A DNA stretch of 64,000 nt. Origin: Natrinema salsiterrestre (lineage in GTDB: Archaea > Halobacteriota > Halobacteria > Halobacteriales > Natrialbaceae). Where the stretch lies: assembly GCF_029502005.1 (NCBI RefSeq), contig NZ_JAMQOT010000010.1, forward strand, positions 1-64,000, read 5' to 3'. The stretch's first letter is position 1; each line of letters starts with the position of its first letter. The notes beneath the pieces were generated by a model that saw nothing but the letters and a program-made list of their open reading frames with translations, did not search any database and was not told where the DNA came from. This document shows, in pieces, positions 43,837-50,437 of the stretch. The position numbers and the translations under genes are program-made.

Positions 43837-44127
43837 ATGGCTAATCCCAATCCTCGCGACGATACGAGTGCCGACTATGAACAGTTCGAGCGAACGCTGC
43901 TCGCTCAGGACCGCGACGCCACCAGTGTCACGACGGCGGACGTCGACGATGCGACGGCCCAGCACCTGGTCAGCGAGCTCATCGACGCGGACGTCGTTAC
44001 TCCGATTCCCGAGGACCGCGTTCTGGTTCACGAGCCGAGCGGCGCCGCGTTCGACTCCACGACGCAGTTGGCCGTCTTCCACCGGGGCTGGACGGCCGTA
44101 CGCGACACCGACTCGGAGGGAGAGTGA
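43837..44127 (+). CDS. Hypothetical protein, first of a four-gene run
   Basis: A 96-residue acidic protein (YEQFERTLLAQDRDATSVTTADVDDATAQHLVSELIDADVVT, then VLVHEPSGAAF). The helix-turn-helix-like middle may be a small DNA-binding domain. Its stop overlaps the start of the zinc-finger gene (TGATG). Together with genes to 45482 it probably forms one transcript behind the hairpin leader. Confidence 0.55.
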   Translation: MANPNPRDDTSADYEQFERTLLAQDRDATSVTTADVDDATAQHLVSELIDADVVTPIPEDRVLVHEPSGAAFDSTTQLAVFHRGWTAVRDTDSEGE

Positions 44128-44465
44128 TGCAGCAAACCCTCGTCGGCTGTGCCTTCTGCGATGCCCCACCCGGTACCGAGACTGGCGAGGCGCACACTTG
44201 GGGGCAGGACGAGCGGGTCACCCACCCGATCTGCGTCGATTGTGCCATCCAGACGGAGCCGGATCCAGACGAGCGCGATCACGTCGCCTGTGACGGCTGT
44301 GGGCTGGTCGTCGACACGCTCGCAGCGCTCACGCGGTTCCGAGTTGAATTCAGCCATCTGGAAGGCCAGGTACAGCTGTGCGCCCGCTGTAGCCCGGGTG
44401 GCCTCGCGACGTACTGGACGCGCGACCTCGAGGAGCATCTCATCGTCACCGCGAGTCATGATTGA
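44127..44465 (+). CDS. Multi-Cys zinc-finger protein
   Basis: A 112-residue protein with four CxxC motifs (CAFC at about 8, CVDC at about 36, CDGC at about 54, CARC at about 84), enough for two zinc ions. The pairs are spaced like treble-clef or ribbon fingers. ATG 44127 overlaps the previous stop; the GTG one codon earlier is less likely. Probably binds nucleic acid or protein; function unknown. Confidence 0.65.
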   Translation: MQQTLVGCAFCDAPPGTETGEAHTWGQDERVTHPICVDCAIQTEPDPDERDHVACDGCGLVVDTLAALTRFRVEFSHLEGQVQLCARCSPGGLATYWTRDLEEHLIVTASHD

Positions 44466-44497
44466 TCCCTGAGAGTGACGGATATCAATGTGCAAGC

Positions 44498-44546
44498 TGT
44501 GTGCATTCTCCGAAACGGTTATCATCTCATGTGCAGAATACACACA
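44498..44546. promoter_or_regulatory. Operator-like inverted repeat before the RHH-PIN pair
   Basis: TGTGTGCATTCT (44498-44509) and AGAATACACACA (44535-44546) match as inverted arms at 11 of 12 positions with a 25-nt spacer, ending 4 nt before ATG 44551. Two dimers of a ribbon-helix-helix antitoxin could bind here and repress their own operon. Confidence 0.6.
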
Positions 44547-44550
44547 TAGA

Positions 44551-44916
44551 ATGAGCGCAAGTGACGAGCCGCGACGGGTTCACTTCCAATCCCCACAGTA
44601 CTTGGTCGAACGTCTCGACGCGGTCGCCGAACTCTTCGACACAGATCGGACAGATCTGCTCGTCAAAGCGATTCGCGAGTACCTCGAAGAGACGGCTGAC
44701 AGCGAGACGTTCCAGGAACTCGTCGCGACGAAATACTACGACGACCAGCTCGAGTTCGAGACCGTCAAGCAGTTAGTCGGCACTGAAACCGCCCAGCGGC
44801 TCCGCCTTCTCAAAGCGGACCTCGAGGACGAGCCGCTGGATCTTGGCGCCCCTGACGACGTCGACATCTACGGCGACGACACGGCGACGGTCGACACCGC
44901 TGACGACAAGCGATGA
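44551..44916 (+). CDS. Ribbon-helix-helix antitoxin-like regulator
   Basis: A 121-residue protein. RRVHFQSPQYLVERLDAVAELFDTDRTDLLVKAIREYLEET (residues about 8-48) is a ribbon-helix-helix fold, with the strand carrying the DNA-contacting residues. The rest is an acidic tail (about 50-121) of the kind that wraps a toxin. Its stop overlaps the PIN gene's start (ATGA). ATG 44551 was chosen over 44488, which lies inside the operator repeat. Confidence 0.82.
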   Translation: MSASDEPRRVHFQSPQYLVERLDAVAELFDTDRTDLLVKAIREYLEETADSETFQELVATKYYDDQLEFETVKQLVGTETAQRLRLLKADLEDEPLDLGAPDDVDIYGDDTATVDTADDKR

Positions 44917-45482
44917 CAGGCCGGCGACTGCAGACGGTTGTTGCCGACACGAGCGCGCTGGTCAGTTTGGCTGTGCCCCGCGCCGACGCGGCGTACGATA
45001 CTGGTACCGCCCCAGACCCCCTTCAGTATCTGCTCACCTCGTGCGACGTATTCGTCCCGCCGGAGGTCCTCACAGAGCTCCAAGAGCTCACCCAGTATCA
45101 GGATATCCACAGCGCTGCAGCGACGAACGTCCTGGCGGCTCGCAATCATTACACTGTCGAGGATCCCTACAAGGGTGACGAAACTCCGGACTCGCGGCCA
45201 ACGTACGGCCTCGACGACGGTGAAACCGATGGGATCGTTCTCGCGAACGCGCTCGACGTCGACGGTTTCCTCACCGACGAGTTCGGCGGGACGAACTTCC
45301 CGCTCATCCACGCGGTATTGCAGGGGCCGCGAATCGTCCCGACGCCGCGGCTCATCTGTGACTACGCCCGGAACGGTTATATGACCGACGACGAAGCTCG
45401 AACGCTATTGGCAACGATTAGTCCACACCGGAGTTGGGGAAACAGTCCCTACGTTGCCCAGCTGCGAGACCGCCTCGAGTAA
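44913..45482 (+). CDS. PIN-domain toxin-like ribonuclease
   Basis: A 189-residue PIN protein: D12 in VVADTSALVSLA, a Glu in PPEVLTELQEL (about residue 57), and GLDDGETDGIVLANALDVDGFLTDEFGG with the further acidic residues that bind Mg. The partner RHH gene directly upstream makes this a VapBC-like type II toxin-antitoxin pair, cutting tRNA or rRNA when free. Length (189) is longer than typical VapC (about 130), because of extra loops. Such pairs often maintain plasmids. Confidence 0.82.
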   Translation: MTGRRLQTVVADTSALVSLAVPRADAAYDTGTAPDPLQYLLTSCDVFVPPEVLTELQELTQYQDIHSAAATNVLAARNHYTVEDPYKGDETPDSRPTYGLDDGETDGIVLANALDVDGFLTDEFGGTNFPLIHAVLQGPRIVPTPRLICDYARNGYMTDDEARTLLATISPHRSWGNSPYVAQLRDRLE

Positions 45483-45599
45483 GGCACCAATCAAATCTGC
45501 CGACGTATCTGGATGGAAAAACTGTATTTGTCCTTTGAAGGACGATTTAACATAGAGAAGCTCAAACGTACGTTACAGATCTTGAAGTAGAGGGCTACT

Positions 45600-45830
45600 A
45601 TGCGGAACTCACAGAAGTTTGAGGACGATCAACGCCAGAACACGGGGCGACGGCGTGCCATGATCAAGCGCTGGGCCGAGTACGTTCGGACGCACGACGA
45701 TCGTGAGTGGTCACGCCAGCAGAATCGCCTTATTGACTCCCAGCTCCAGTCGGCGAATGAGATGGCTGCGGCTGGCGACACTGATCCTGTTCAGTTTGCG
45801 GCTGCTCGAAATCGGTTGGGCGATCGGTGA
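45600..45830 (+). CDS. Small basic helical plasmid protein
   Basis: A 76-residue protein rich in Arg/Gln (EDDQRQNTGRRRAMIKRWAEYVRTHDDREWSRQQNRLIDSQLQSA), probably one long helix pair. Similar proteins are common near haloarchaeal plasmid toxin-antitoxin genes. It is followed by the 45856 gene. Function unknown. Confidence 0.55.
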   Translation: MRNSQKFEDDQRQNTGRRRAMIKRWAEYVRTHDDREWSRQQNRLIDSQLQSANEMAAAGDTDPVQFAAARNRLGDR

Positions 45831-45855
45831 CTGCCTAGGGGGCGCTGCGACAGCA

Positions 45856-46026
45856 ATGACCTTGGATACTACTCCAGCAGGGTCAGACGCTGACGAGGTC
45901 CGCCAGCTGTACGAGCGGTACTACGCGGCAGAGAGCAACGCTAAACGTCTCGAAATCGCCCTCGAAATGGGGAAGCTTGACGGACGTCGCCACGCGGAGA
46001 TCTACGCAGTACTCGAGAACGAGTGA
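45856..46026 (+). CDS. 56-residue helical protein
   Basis: Starts at ATG 45856 (LDTTPAGSDADEVRQLYERYYAAESNAKRLEIALEMGKLDGRRH). A longer frame back to 45703 is just an open frame without coding bias. It is probably cotranscribed with 45600. Unknown function. Confidence 0.5.
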   Translation: MTLDTTPAGSDADEVRQLYERYYAAESNAKRLEIALEMGKLDGRRHAEIYAVLENE

Positions 46027-46110
46027 GCACGCCCGCTTTTTCGGAACCATGTGTGGAGGTTCATAATTGGCGACCGATTATTCGCCGGCCGAGGTTGTCG
46101 CCAGCTGAAT

Positions 46111-46371
46111 TCATTCAGTCTCGAGGTTGCGAGCATCGAGCTCACCGGTAAGGTACTGCTCCCCCTCACGGGTGATATCGTAGACACCGTTCCCGAGGTG
46201 GACGAGGAGTCCGTATGTAACGAGTGTCTTGCAGCGGGCGTTGATGTGTTGCCGTGAGAATCGCACGCGATCACTGTCAGCCATCTCCTTGGGAGTGTCT
46301 GGACCCTCCTCAGCAAGATGCTCCAGAATGCGGTCGTCGGCGCGCGACATCCAGTCGGCGTCAAAGCGCAT
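46111..46371 (-). CDS. PhiH1 repressor-like winged-helix protein
   Basis: An 86-residue winged-helix protein resembling the phage PhiH repressor of Halobacterium: DADWMSRADDRILEHLAEEGPDTPKEMA, FSRQHINARCKTLVTYGLLVHLGNGVYDITREGEQYLTGELD. ATG 46371 gives the family's usual N-terminus (46392 is an alternative). Upstream lies an inverted repeat (46412-46448) with a perfect core palindrome, well placed as its operator. Divergent from the HalOD1 gene at 46492. Confidence 0.82.
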   Translation of the reverse strand: MRFDADWMSRADDRILEHLAEEGPDTPKEMADSDRVRFSRQHINARCKTLVTYGLLVHLGNGVYDITREGEQYLTGELDARNLETE

Positions 46372-46411
46372 ACTCGCCTCTGGTTGCGCCAACGATATTC
46401 CAGACGCGCTA

Positions 46412-46448
46412 AGTCAACTGAAAAAGCTTCAAGCAACTATAGTTGACT
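46412..46448. promoter_or_regulatory. Operator-like repeat of the PhiH1-like repressor
   Basis: AGTCAACT (46412-46419) and AGTTGACT (46441-46448) are inverted arms; within this lies the perfect 12-bp palindrome CAACTATAGTTG (46434-46445). Both the repressor gene (minus) and the HalOD1 gene (plus, from 46492) start beside it, so one site may control both. Confidence 0.55.
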
Positions 46449-46491
46449 TCAAATCGTTTAAGCGTCGGAGATATCAATATCTAAGTGTTCA

Positions 46492-46749
46492 ATGACCTCA
46501 TCAGCGGCTGGGCCTGGAGTAGCGTCGAATCTCTTGGTCGACATCATCGAAACACTCGAAGCGTGTGGGCTAGATCGGGACGAGTATCACCTGTACGATA
46601 CCGTCGACGTCGAGGCGCTTGAGGGGATCATGCACTCCTCGAATGGGAACGTCGAAGTACAGTTCACGGTAGAAGGAATTCGGCTCGCAGTGACGCCGGA
46701 AAGCGTCGATGTCCTGATCGACGAAGAACCCTGCTCAACGGATCAGTAG
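46492..46749 (+). CDS. HalOD1-like output-domain protein
   Basis: An 85-residue protein with a weaker HalOD1 pattern (LDRDEYHLYDTVDVEALEGIM, then VEVQFTVEGIRLAVTPESVDV): the Pro-Pro of LPPL is replaced, the strands are retained. It is divergent from the PhiH1-like repressor gene. Probably an output or accessory partner of a kinase. Confidence 0.65.
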   Translation: MTSSAAGPGVASNLLVDIIETLEACGLDRDEYHLYDTVDVEALEGIMHSSNGNVEVQFTVEGIRLAVTPESVDVLIDEEPCSTDQ

Positions 46750-47143
46750 CGAGATCACGGTCGACGCGCAAAACATTCCTGAAAGCCTGCGGCTGCTTGA
46801 CATCCCGCGACCGTGCGAGACCCCTTCTTGCTGGCCCTTGTTCGCTTCGCTCACGAGGACGCCGCTGCGCGCCTCGTTCCTGCTGTGCTTGCGGGGTTGG
46901 GAGCCGGCCGGGGCAGCCTCGCCCTTTCTGAGTCCGCCAGGATGGTGGTGGTTGCCGAGCGACGCGTCTAGCTGTTCAAGTGGTGCGTGTAACCGCCCGC
47001 CCCGCTCGCCGTTGCCGCCCTCCGCTTGTTCACGGGATTCACTGTCATGAGCGTGGTCCACTGCTATTAAGTGCTGATAAAGATACACGCAAATCCATCT
47101 CTGTTCACACATTTATTTGACAGGGGCTGGTATTGTTCAGCAG
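46750..47143. other. GC-rich non-coding region
   Basis: No gene is supported. It contains CCCGCTCGCCGTTGCCGCCCTCCGCTTG (about 47013-47030), similar to DNA at 48215-48235, and several open frames without Asp/Glu bias. It resembles the GC-rich leaders that surround replication-related genes on haloarchaeal plasmids. Confidence 0.35.
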
Positions 47144-48112
47144 ATGAGACGGCGTGAGTTTCTGAAGTCGTCCGGGACGACGGCAGTAGGCGGTCACGTT
47201 TTCCAGCAATGGACTACGATTGAGGTGCCAGAGGAACTCTCTGGGGCTCTCAGATACATAGTCACCGATTTTCTCGACACCGGCTGGAGTATAGAAGAGT
47301 TTGAAGAAGAATTGATGGATGCCCTCGATCTTGTCTGCTATGCATATGGTGAAATCCAAGATATTGGGGAAGAAACGCCTGAGGAGCCTGGGTTTCTTGC
47401 CCAATTCCAAGACCTCGCATGGGACGAGCTACAGGACTCAGCAACTGCATACGAAGGGATTCTGGACTATGCAAGCGAAATTGTATACTTTATTAGCGGA
47501 TTTGATGCATTTTCGGATACTGTAGCTGAACGGATGGAAGAGGTAGCAGACATAGCTGAAGATGCTCGGACTGGAGCCAAATTCATTCCTCTTGTTTGGA
47601 GTGTCAAGGGAGTTTGTGATTCCGGGTGCCAGATACACAGCCGGCTTGAAGTAGATGAATCGGTAAAACAGAGTACCTACGTCAATTTTTTGAAAAGCAT
47701 AGCACTCGTTATTGTTGAGGTCTTGTTGCTCGCAACTGGAGTGGGTGCTGCATACAGTTTCTCATACGGCAGTGTAGGCACAATAAATAGTATACTTATC
47801 CACAGAATCGGCCCAAAAATTGGATGGTCCGCATATTCTCGACTACTAAGTGTGGCCCATTGGGGGGTGAGAATTATTTACACCAAATCCTTTGGAGCTG
47901 CTATTGATGGGGCAGTCGAAGGAGTGTCTGAAGAAGTTGTAGAAGCCTCTGAAGAAGTGTCTGAAGAAGATGTAGAAGTCACTCCGCTCTCTGAAGCTGA
48001 GGCTGATGAGCTGGCACAGAGCGATATCAAGAAGATAGCAGAAGAATCAGACTGGATTGGGTACACTATATGGGAAACAAGAGAATGGATAGAGAATTGG
48101 TCCATCAGTTGA
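47144..48112 (+). CDS. Tat-exported or membrane protein, function unknown
   Basis: A 322-residue protein. The N-terminus MRRREFLKSSGTTAVGG is a twin-arginine signal without a lipobox. The middle is helical and acidic; hydrophobic stretches at about 193-215 and 222-265 (IALVIVEVLLLATGVGAA, then SYGSVGTINSIL) could cross the membrane. The tail repeats EEVVEASEEVSEEDVEV. Codon use is visibly more AT-rich than its neighbours, which points to a foreign origin. ATG 47144 puts the signal first. No family recognised. Confidence 0.55.
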   Translation: MRRREFLKSSGTTAVGGHVFQQWTTIEVPEELSGALRYIVTDFLDTGWSIEEFEEELMDALDLVCYAYGEIQDIGEETPEEPGFLAQFQDLAWDELQDSATAYEGILDYASEIVYFISGFDAFSDTVAERMEEVADIAEDARTGAKFIPLVWSVKGVCDSGCQIHSRLEVDESVKQSTYVNFLKSIALVIVEVLLLATGVGAAYSFSYGSVGTINSILIHRIGPKIGWSAYSRLLSVAHWGVRIIYTKSFGAAIDGAVEGVSEEVVEASEEVSEEDVEVTPLSEAEADELAQSDIKKIAEESDWIGYTIWETREWIENWSIS

Positions 48113-48204
48113 TTATTTTCTGGTAGTGTAGACCCCGATATGAAAGAGTAGTCCGGTAAACGAGGCATCTGAGACAGGTCCGATTTTTGCTGTAAACGCA
48201 ACGG

Positions 48205-48608
48205 AACGCACCGCTCACCGCTGCCGCCCTCCGCGTCGCTCGCGACCGACCATTCCGGGCGGTCTGCCTGCAGTAGCGGGCGGACTGCCGGGCTAAAGTG
48301 TATGTGCCCTCGACGCCAGCGCTTCACCCGTTCGGATCCTGCGGACCTCGGCAAAGCCGACCGCGACGGACGTGGTTGCGTCGCGGCGAACGGGGAATGC
48401 GCTGGCCGCTCGCTCCGGGCGGGTCGGCGCGCGGTGCTAGTTGGGGCCACCTCATGCAGGCGCGCTCTCGCTCGCGCCCGGTAGGGCGCTCGCGAAGGCG
48501 CGAGCGAGAGCGCGCAGATGGTTCTGTCGGTAGTGTCGTCGGAAAACCGCGATGTTGGAGCATCGCGGAGTCGGCGCGTGAGCGCCTTCGGAATCTGGTG
48601 AGATTCCA
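48205..48608 (+). other. Highly structured leader before the OB-fold gene
   Basis: About 400 nt carry at least six perfect inverted repeats: TCGGC/GCCGA (48348-48360), CCGCGACG/CGTCGCGG (48361-48386), a 19-bp GC stem (48460-48478 with 48497-48515), CCGCGATG/CATCGCGG (48547-48568), GGCGC/GCGCC (48573-48586) and GGAATC/GATTCC (48590-48607), the last ending 1 nt before ATG 48609. If transcribed, the final stem would hide the start codon. Frames across it have Arg/Ser-rich, non-coding composition. It may be a riboregulatory leader or an origin-like region. Confidence 0.5.
48460..48515. repeat. 19-bp perfect GC inverted repeat
   Basis: The arms at 48460-48478 and 48497-48515 pair over 19 consecutive bases (GCGCGCTCTCGCTCGCGCC and its complement) around an 18-nt spacer. 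This is the longest perfect inverted repeat I noticed in the window. Confidence 0.75.
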
Positions 48609-49475
48609 ATGTCCAGTAACAACGCTAGCGGAAAGGTCGTTTCGGTCGATGAACAGGCTTTCGAGAAAGCGGGCGAGCAGGCGGTTAATGAAGACGGCTT
48701 CCCGGTCGTCGACGAGACGCCGGAGTTCGAGGCGGCGGTCGAGCAGGAGACGCAGGCCAAGGTGGATGCGAACCACCCAGACGGGATCTCGGACACGAGC
48801 AATGACCGGATTCACGGTGTCACCCTCGAGCAGGAGGAGCGCATTCGGGCGCGGGAAGCCGAACTGGAGCGCATCAGTGCCCAGGCCGAGCTAGGAACGC
48901 AGGACGGTCGGGAGCAGCGCACGCGAGAGGTCGTCAGCAAGCTGTGTGGCCGTGATGAGCCGGCGTCGGCGGAGCGGACGGATCCCCGAGAGAAGCTGAC
49001 GCAAGACGAACTCGCGGCGGTCAACGAGCAAGCGATGCGGATCAGCGACGAGGTGAAGGGCGGTTGGTCGAGAGCGGTCGTCGCAAAGCAGCTGGCCGAG
49101 AAGGTGCAGCGCGGTCGGGACGTCACGAAGGCGGTGTTGGAGACTCTCGAGGAGTTGAAGGCGGCGCCGGGGGCGATCGTACCTATCGCGGATGTGCCGG
49201 ACGTCCCGGTCGGAGAGGTGACGGTCGAAGGAACCATCGAGACGCTCTGGGAGCCTTCCTCAACGAGCATCCAGCAAGTCGGGCTTATAGCGGATGACAG
49301 TGGGAGAATCAAGTTCACCGTTTGGAACAAGAGCAACCAGACGGAGATGCAGGAAGGCGAAACGGTCCGGTTCCGGGCGGCAGCCAAAAACTGGTACGAA
49401 GGCCGGTGCTCAATCGCGCTGACCGGGTGGTCAGATATCCACTTCCCAGAGCGCGGCCGCTGGTGGGAAGCATAG
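48609..49475 (+). CDS. RPA-like OB-fold DNA-binding protein
   Basis: A 288-residue protein of the replication protein A type used by many haloarchaeal plasmids. The acidic N-terminus and two helical blocks (QEERIRAREAELERISAQAE, RISDEVKGGWSRAVVAKQLAEKV) are followed by an OB fold from about residue 195 (PVGEVTVEGTIETLWEP, VGLIADDSGRIKFTVWNKS, GETVRFRAAAKNWYEGRCSIAL). It probably coats single-stranded DNA during replication or transfer. ATG 48609 sits directly behind the hairpin chain. A T-rich tract 15 nt after the stop ends the transcript. Confidence 0.8.
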   Translation: MSSNNASGKVVSVDEQAFEKAGEQAVNEDGFPVVDETPEFEAAVEQETQAKVDANHPDGISDTSNDRIHGVTLEQEERIRAREAELERISAQAELGTQDGREQRTREVVSKLCGRDEPASAERTDPREKLTQDELAAVNEQAMRISDEVKGGWSRAVVAKQLAEKVQRGRDVTKAVLETLEELKAAPGAIVPIADVPDVPVGEVTVEGTIETLWEPSSTSIQQVGLIADDSGRIKFTVWNKSNQTEMQEGETVRFRAAAKNWYEGRCSIALTGWSDIHFPERGRWWEA

Positions 49476-49490
49476 CCAGTCGAGCAGCCT

Positions 49491-49500
49491 TCTTTTTTTA
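49491..49500 (+). terminator. T-rich terminator of the OB-fold gene
   Basis: TTCTTTTTTT begins 16 nt after the stop codon at 49475. Archaeal termination needs only a U-rich stretch, so this is a fair terminator candidate. Confidence 0.55.
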
Positions 49501-49647
49501 CGGGCCGGGCCGACCCAGACCCCGCCACCCTACCCTCCGCTCCGTGCTCGCTTCGCTGCGCACGCAGCCATGACCTTGAGCTGACGCTCCACGAGCTGTA
49601 CATCAGATCGAAAATCACGCGAGCGAATCGGTACGGTTTGTTTTGCG

Positions 49648-49663
49648 CCCGGAGGGGGGCGGT
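49648..49663 (+). promoter_or_regulatory. GC hairpin leader element, copy 6
   Basis: After GGTTTGTTTTG, CGCCC (49648-49652) pairs with GGGCG (49659-49663) around GGAGGG, about 29 nt before ATG 49692. It matches the layout of the copies at 31415 and 35197. Confidence 0.55.
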
Positions 49664-49691
49664 GTGACAGTATCGCGCCCTTGAACCAGCT

Positions 49692-49952
49692 ATGTCCGAG
49701 GATACGAACGAGTACGTTTGTGAATTCTGTGGGGAAGACTTCAAATCAGGCAGCAAGAAAGCCGGACACATCTCGTGGTATCACCGCGATGATCGCCAAG
49801 AAGAGGACTTGATAACCGAACTACAACGGCTTGCCACCGAGAAAGGACGCCCGCCGGAGATGGGTGAGATGGACACTAAGGGAGGAACCATTAGCGCCGC
49901 ATCGATCGATGGGAGACAGTTACGCGTATCCTGTCTGGATAGACGGGCATGA
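49692..49952 (+). CDS. Zinc finger plus broken homing-endonuclease-associated repeat
   Basis: An 86-residue protein. CEFCGEDFKSGSKKAGHISWYH is a C2H2-like finger; EDLITELQRLATEKGRPPEMGEMDTKGG matches the start of the HNH-associated repeat (L..ELxRLAxExGRPPxMxEM). That repeat normally continues with an FGSW motif, but here the frame runs into unrelated residues and stops, so a frameshift near 49900 may have cut it. Related full-length proteins carry several such repeats and bind DNA. Confidence 0.55.
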   Translation: MSEDTNEYVCEFCGEDFKSGSKKAGHISWYHRDDRQEEDLITELQRLATEKGRPPEMGEMDTKGGTISAASIDGRQLRVSCLDRRA

Positions 49953-49972
49953 TCTTCGTTTTCAGGGAGCTG

Positions 49973-50437
49973 TTATTCCTGTTCCCCAGAGTCAGTATCT
50001 CCCGGTAGTCGAGTCCCAAGCGACCGCTGCTTATCCTCCTGCACGTCTGGTTCCTGCACTAGTTCGTTCATGCTCTTGCTGCCATACTCCGAGGCAACTT
50101 TCCGAACTCGGTCGCGCGTACTCTGGAACGAATCATCCAGATAGGACTTGGTACGTTCGAATCCACTTACGTATCGCTCTCCCTTCTCCGTTTCTTCAAT
50201 ATCACGGGACTGGCCCTCTTCATCAGCCTCGACGATTCCCATGTCGATGTATCGCTTAATCGTTCGCGAGAGTCCTTCGTCAAATGGGCCTCGGTCTTTG
50301 AGGACAGTATCGACGTCAGTCTCCCCGGGTTCACGCCGATATCGATCTAGCAGTTTATGATACTTCCCTCGGCCTTCGATCTCCCCCCCGGTCTCGTGCA
50401 GGAGGAGCAACTCTGGGTGATGATCCTCGTCGCTCAT
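49973..50437 (-). CDS. Winged-helix-like third gene of the SMC operon
   Basis: A 154-residue acidic protein. HHPELLLLHETGGEIEGRGKYHKLLDRYR, then RGPFDEGLSRTIKRYIDMGIVEADE resembles the winged-helix domain shared by YwgA/SocA-like proteins (EGR.K..KLL...GP...L...I....GI). The second half is helical and acidic (TKSYLDDSFQSTRDRVRKVASEYG). Its start overlaps the stop of the ATPase gene (ATGA), so the two are made together. It may be the sensor or the antitoxin-like partner of the ATPase. Exact role unknown. Confidence 0.6.
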   Translation of the reverse strand: MSDEDHHPELLLLHETGGEIEGRGKYHKLLDRYRREPGETDVDTVLKDRGPFDEGLSRTIKRYIDMGIVEADEEGQSRDIEETEKGERYVSGFERTKSYLDDSFQSTRDRVRKVASEYGSKSMNELVQEPDVQEDKQRSLGTRLPGDTDSGEQE

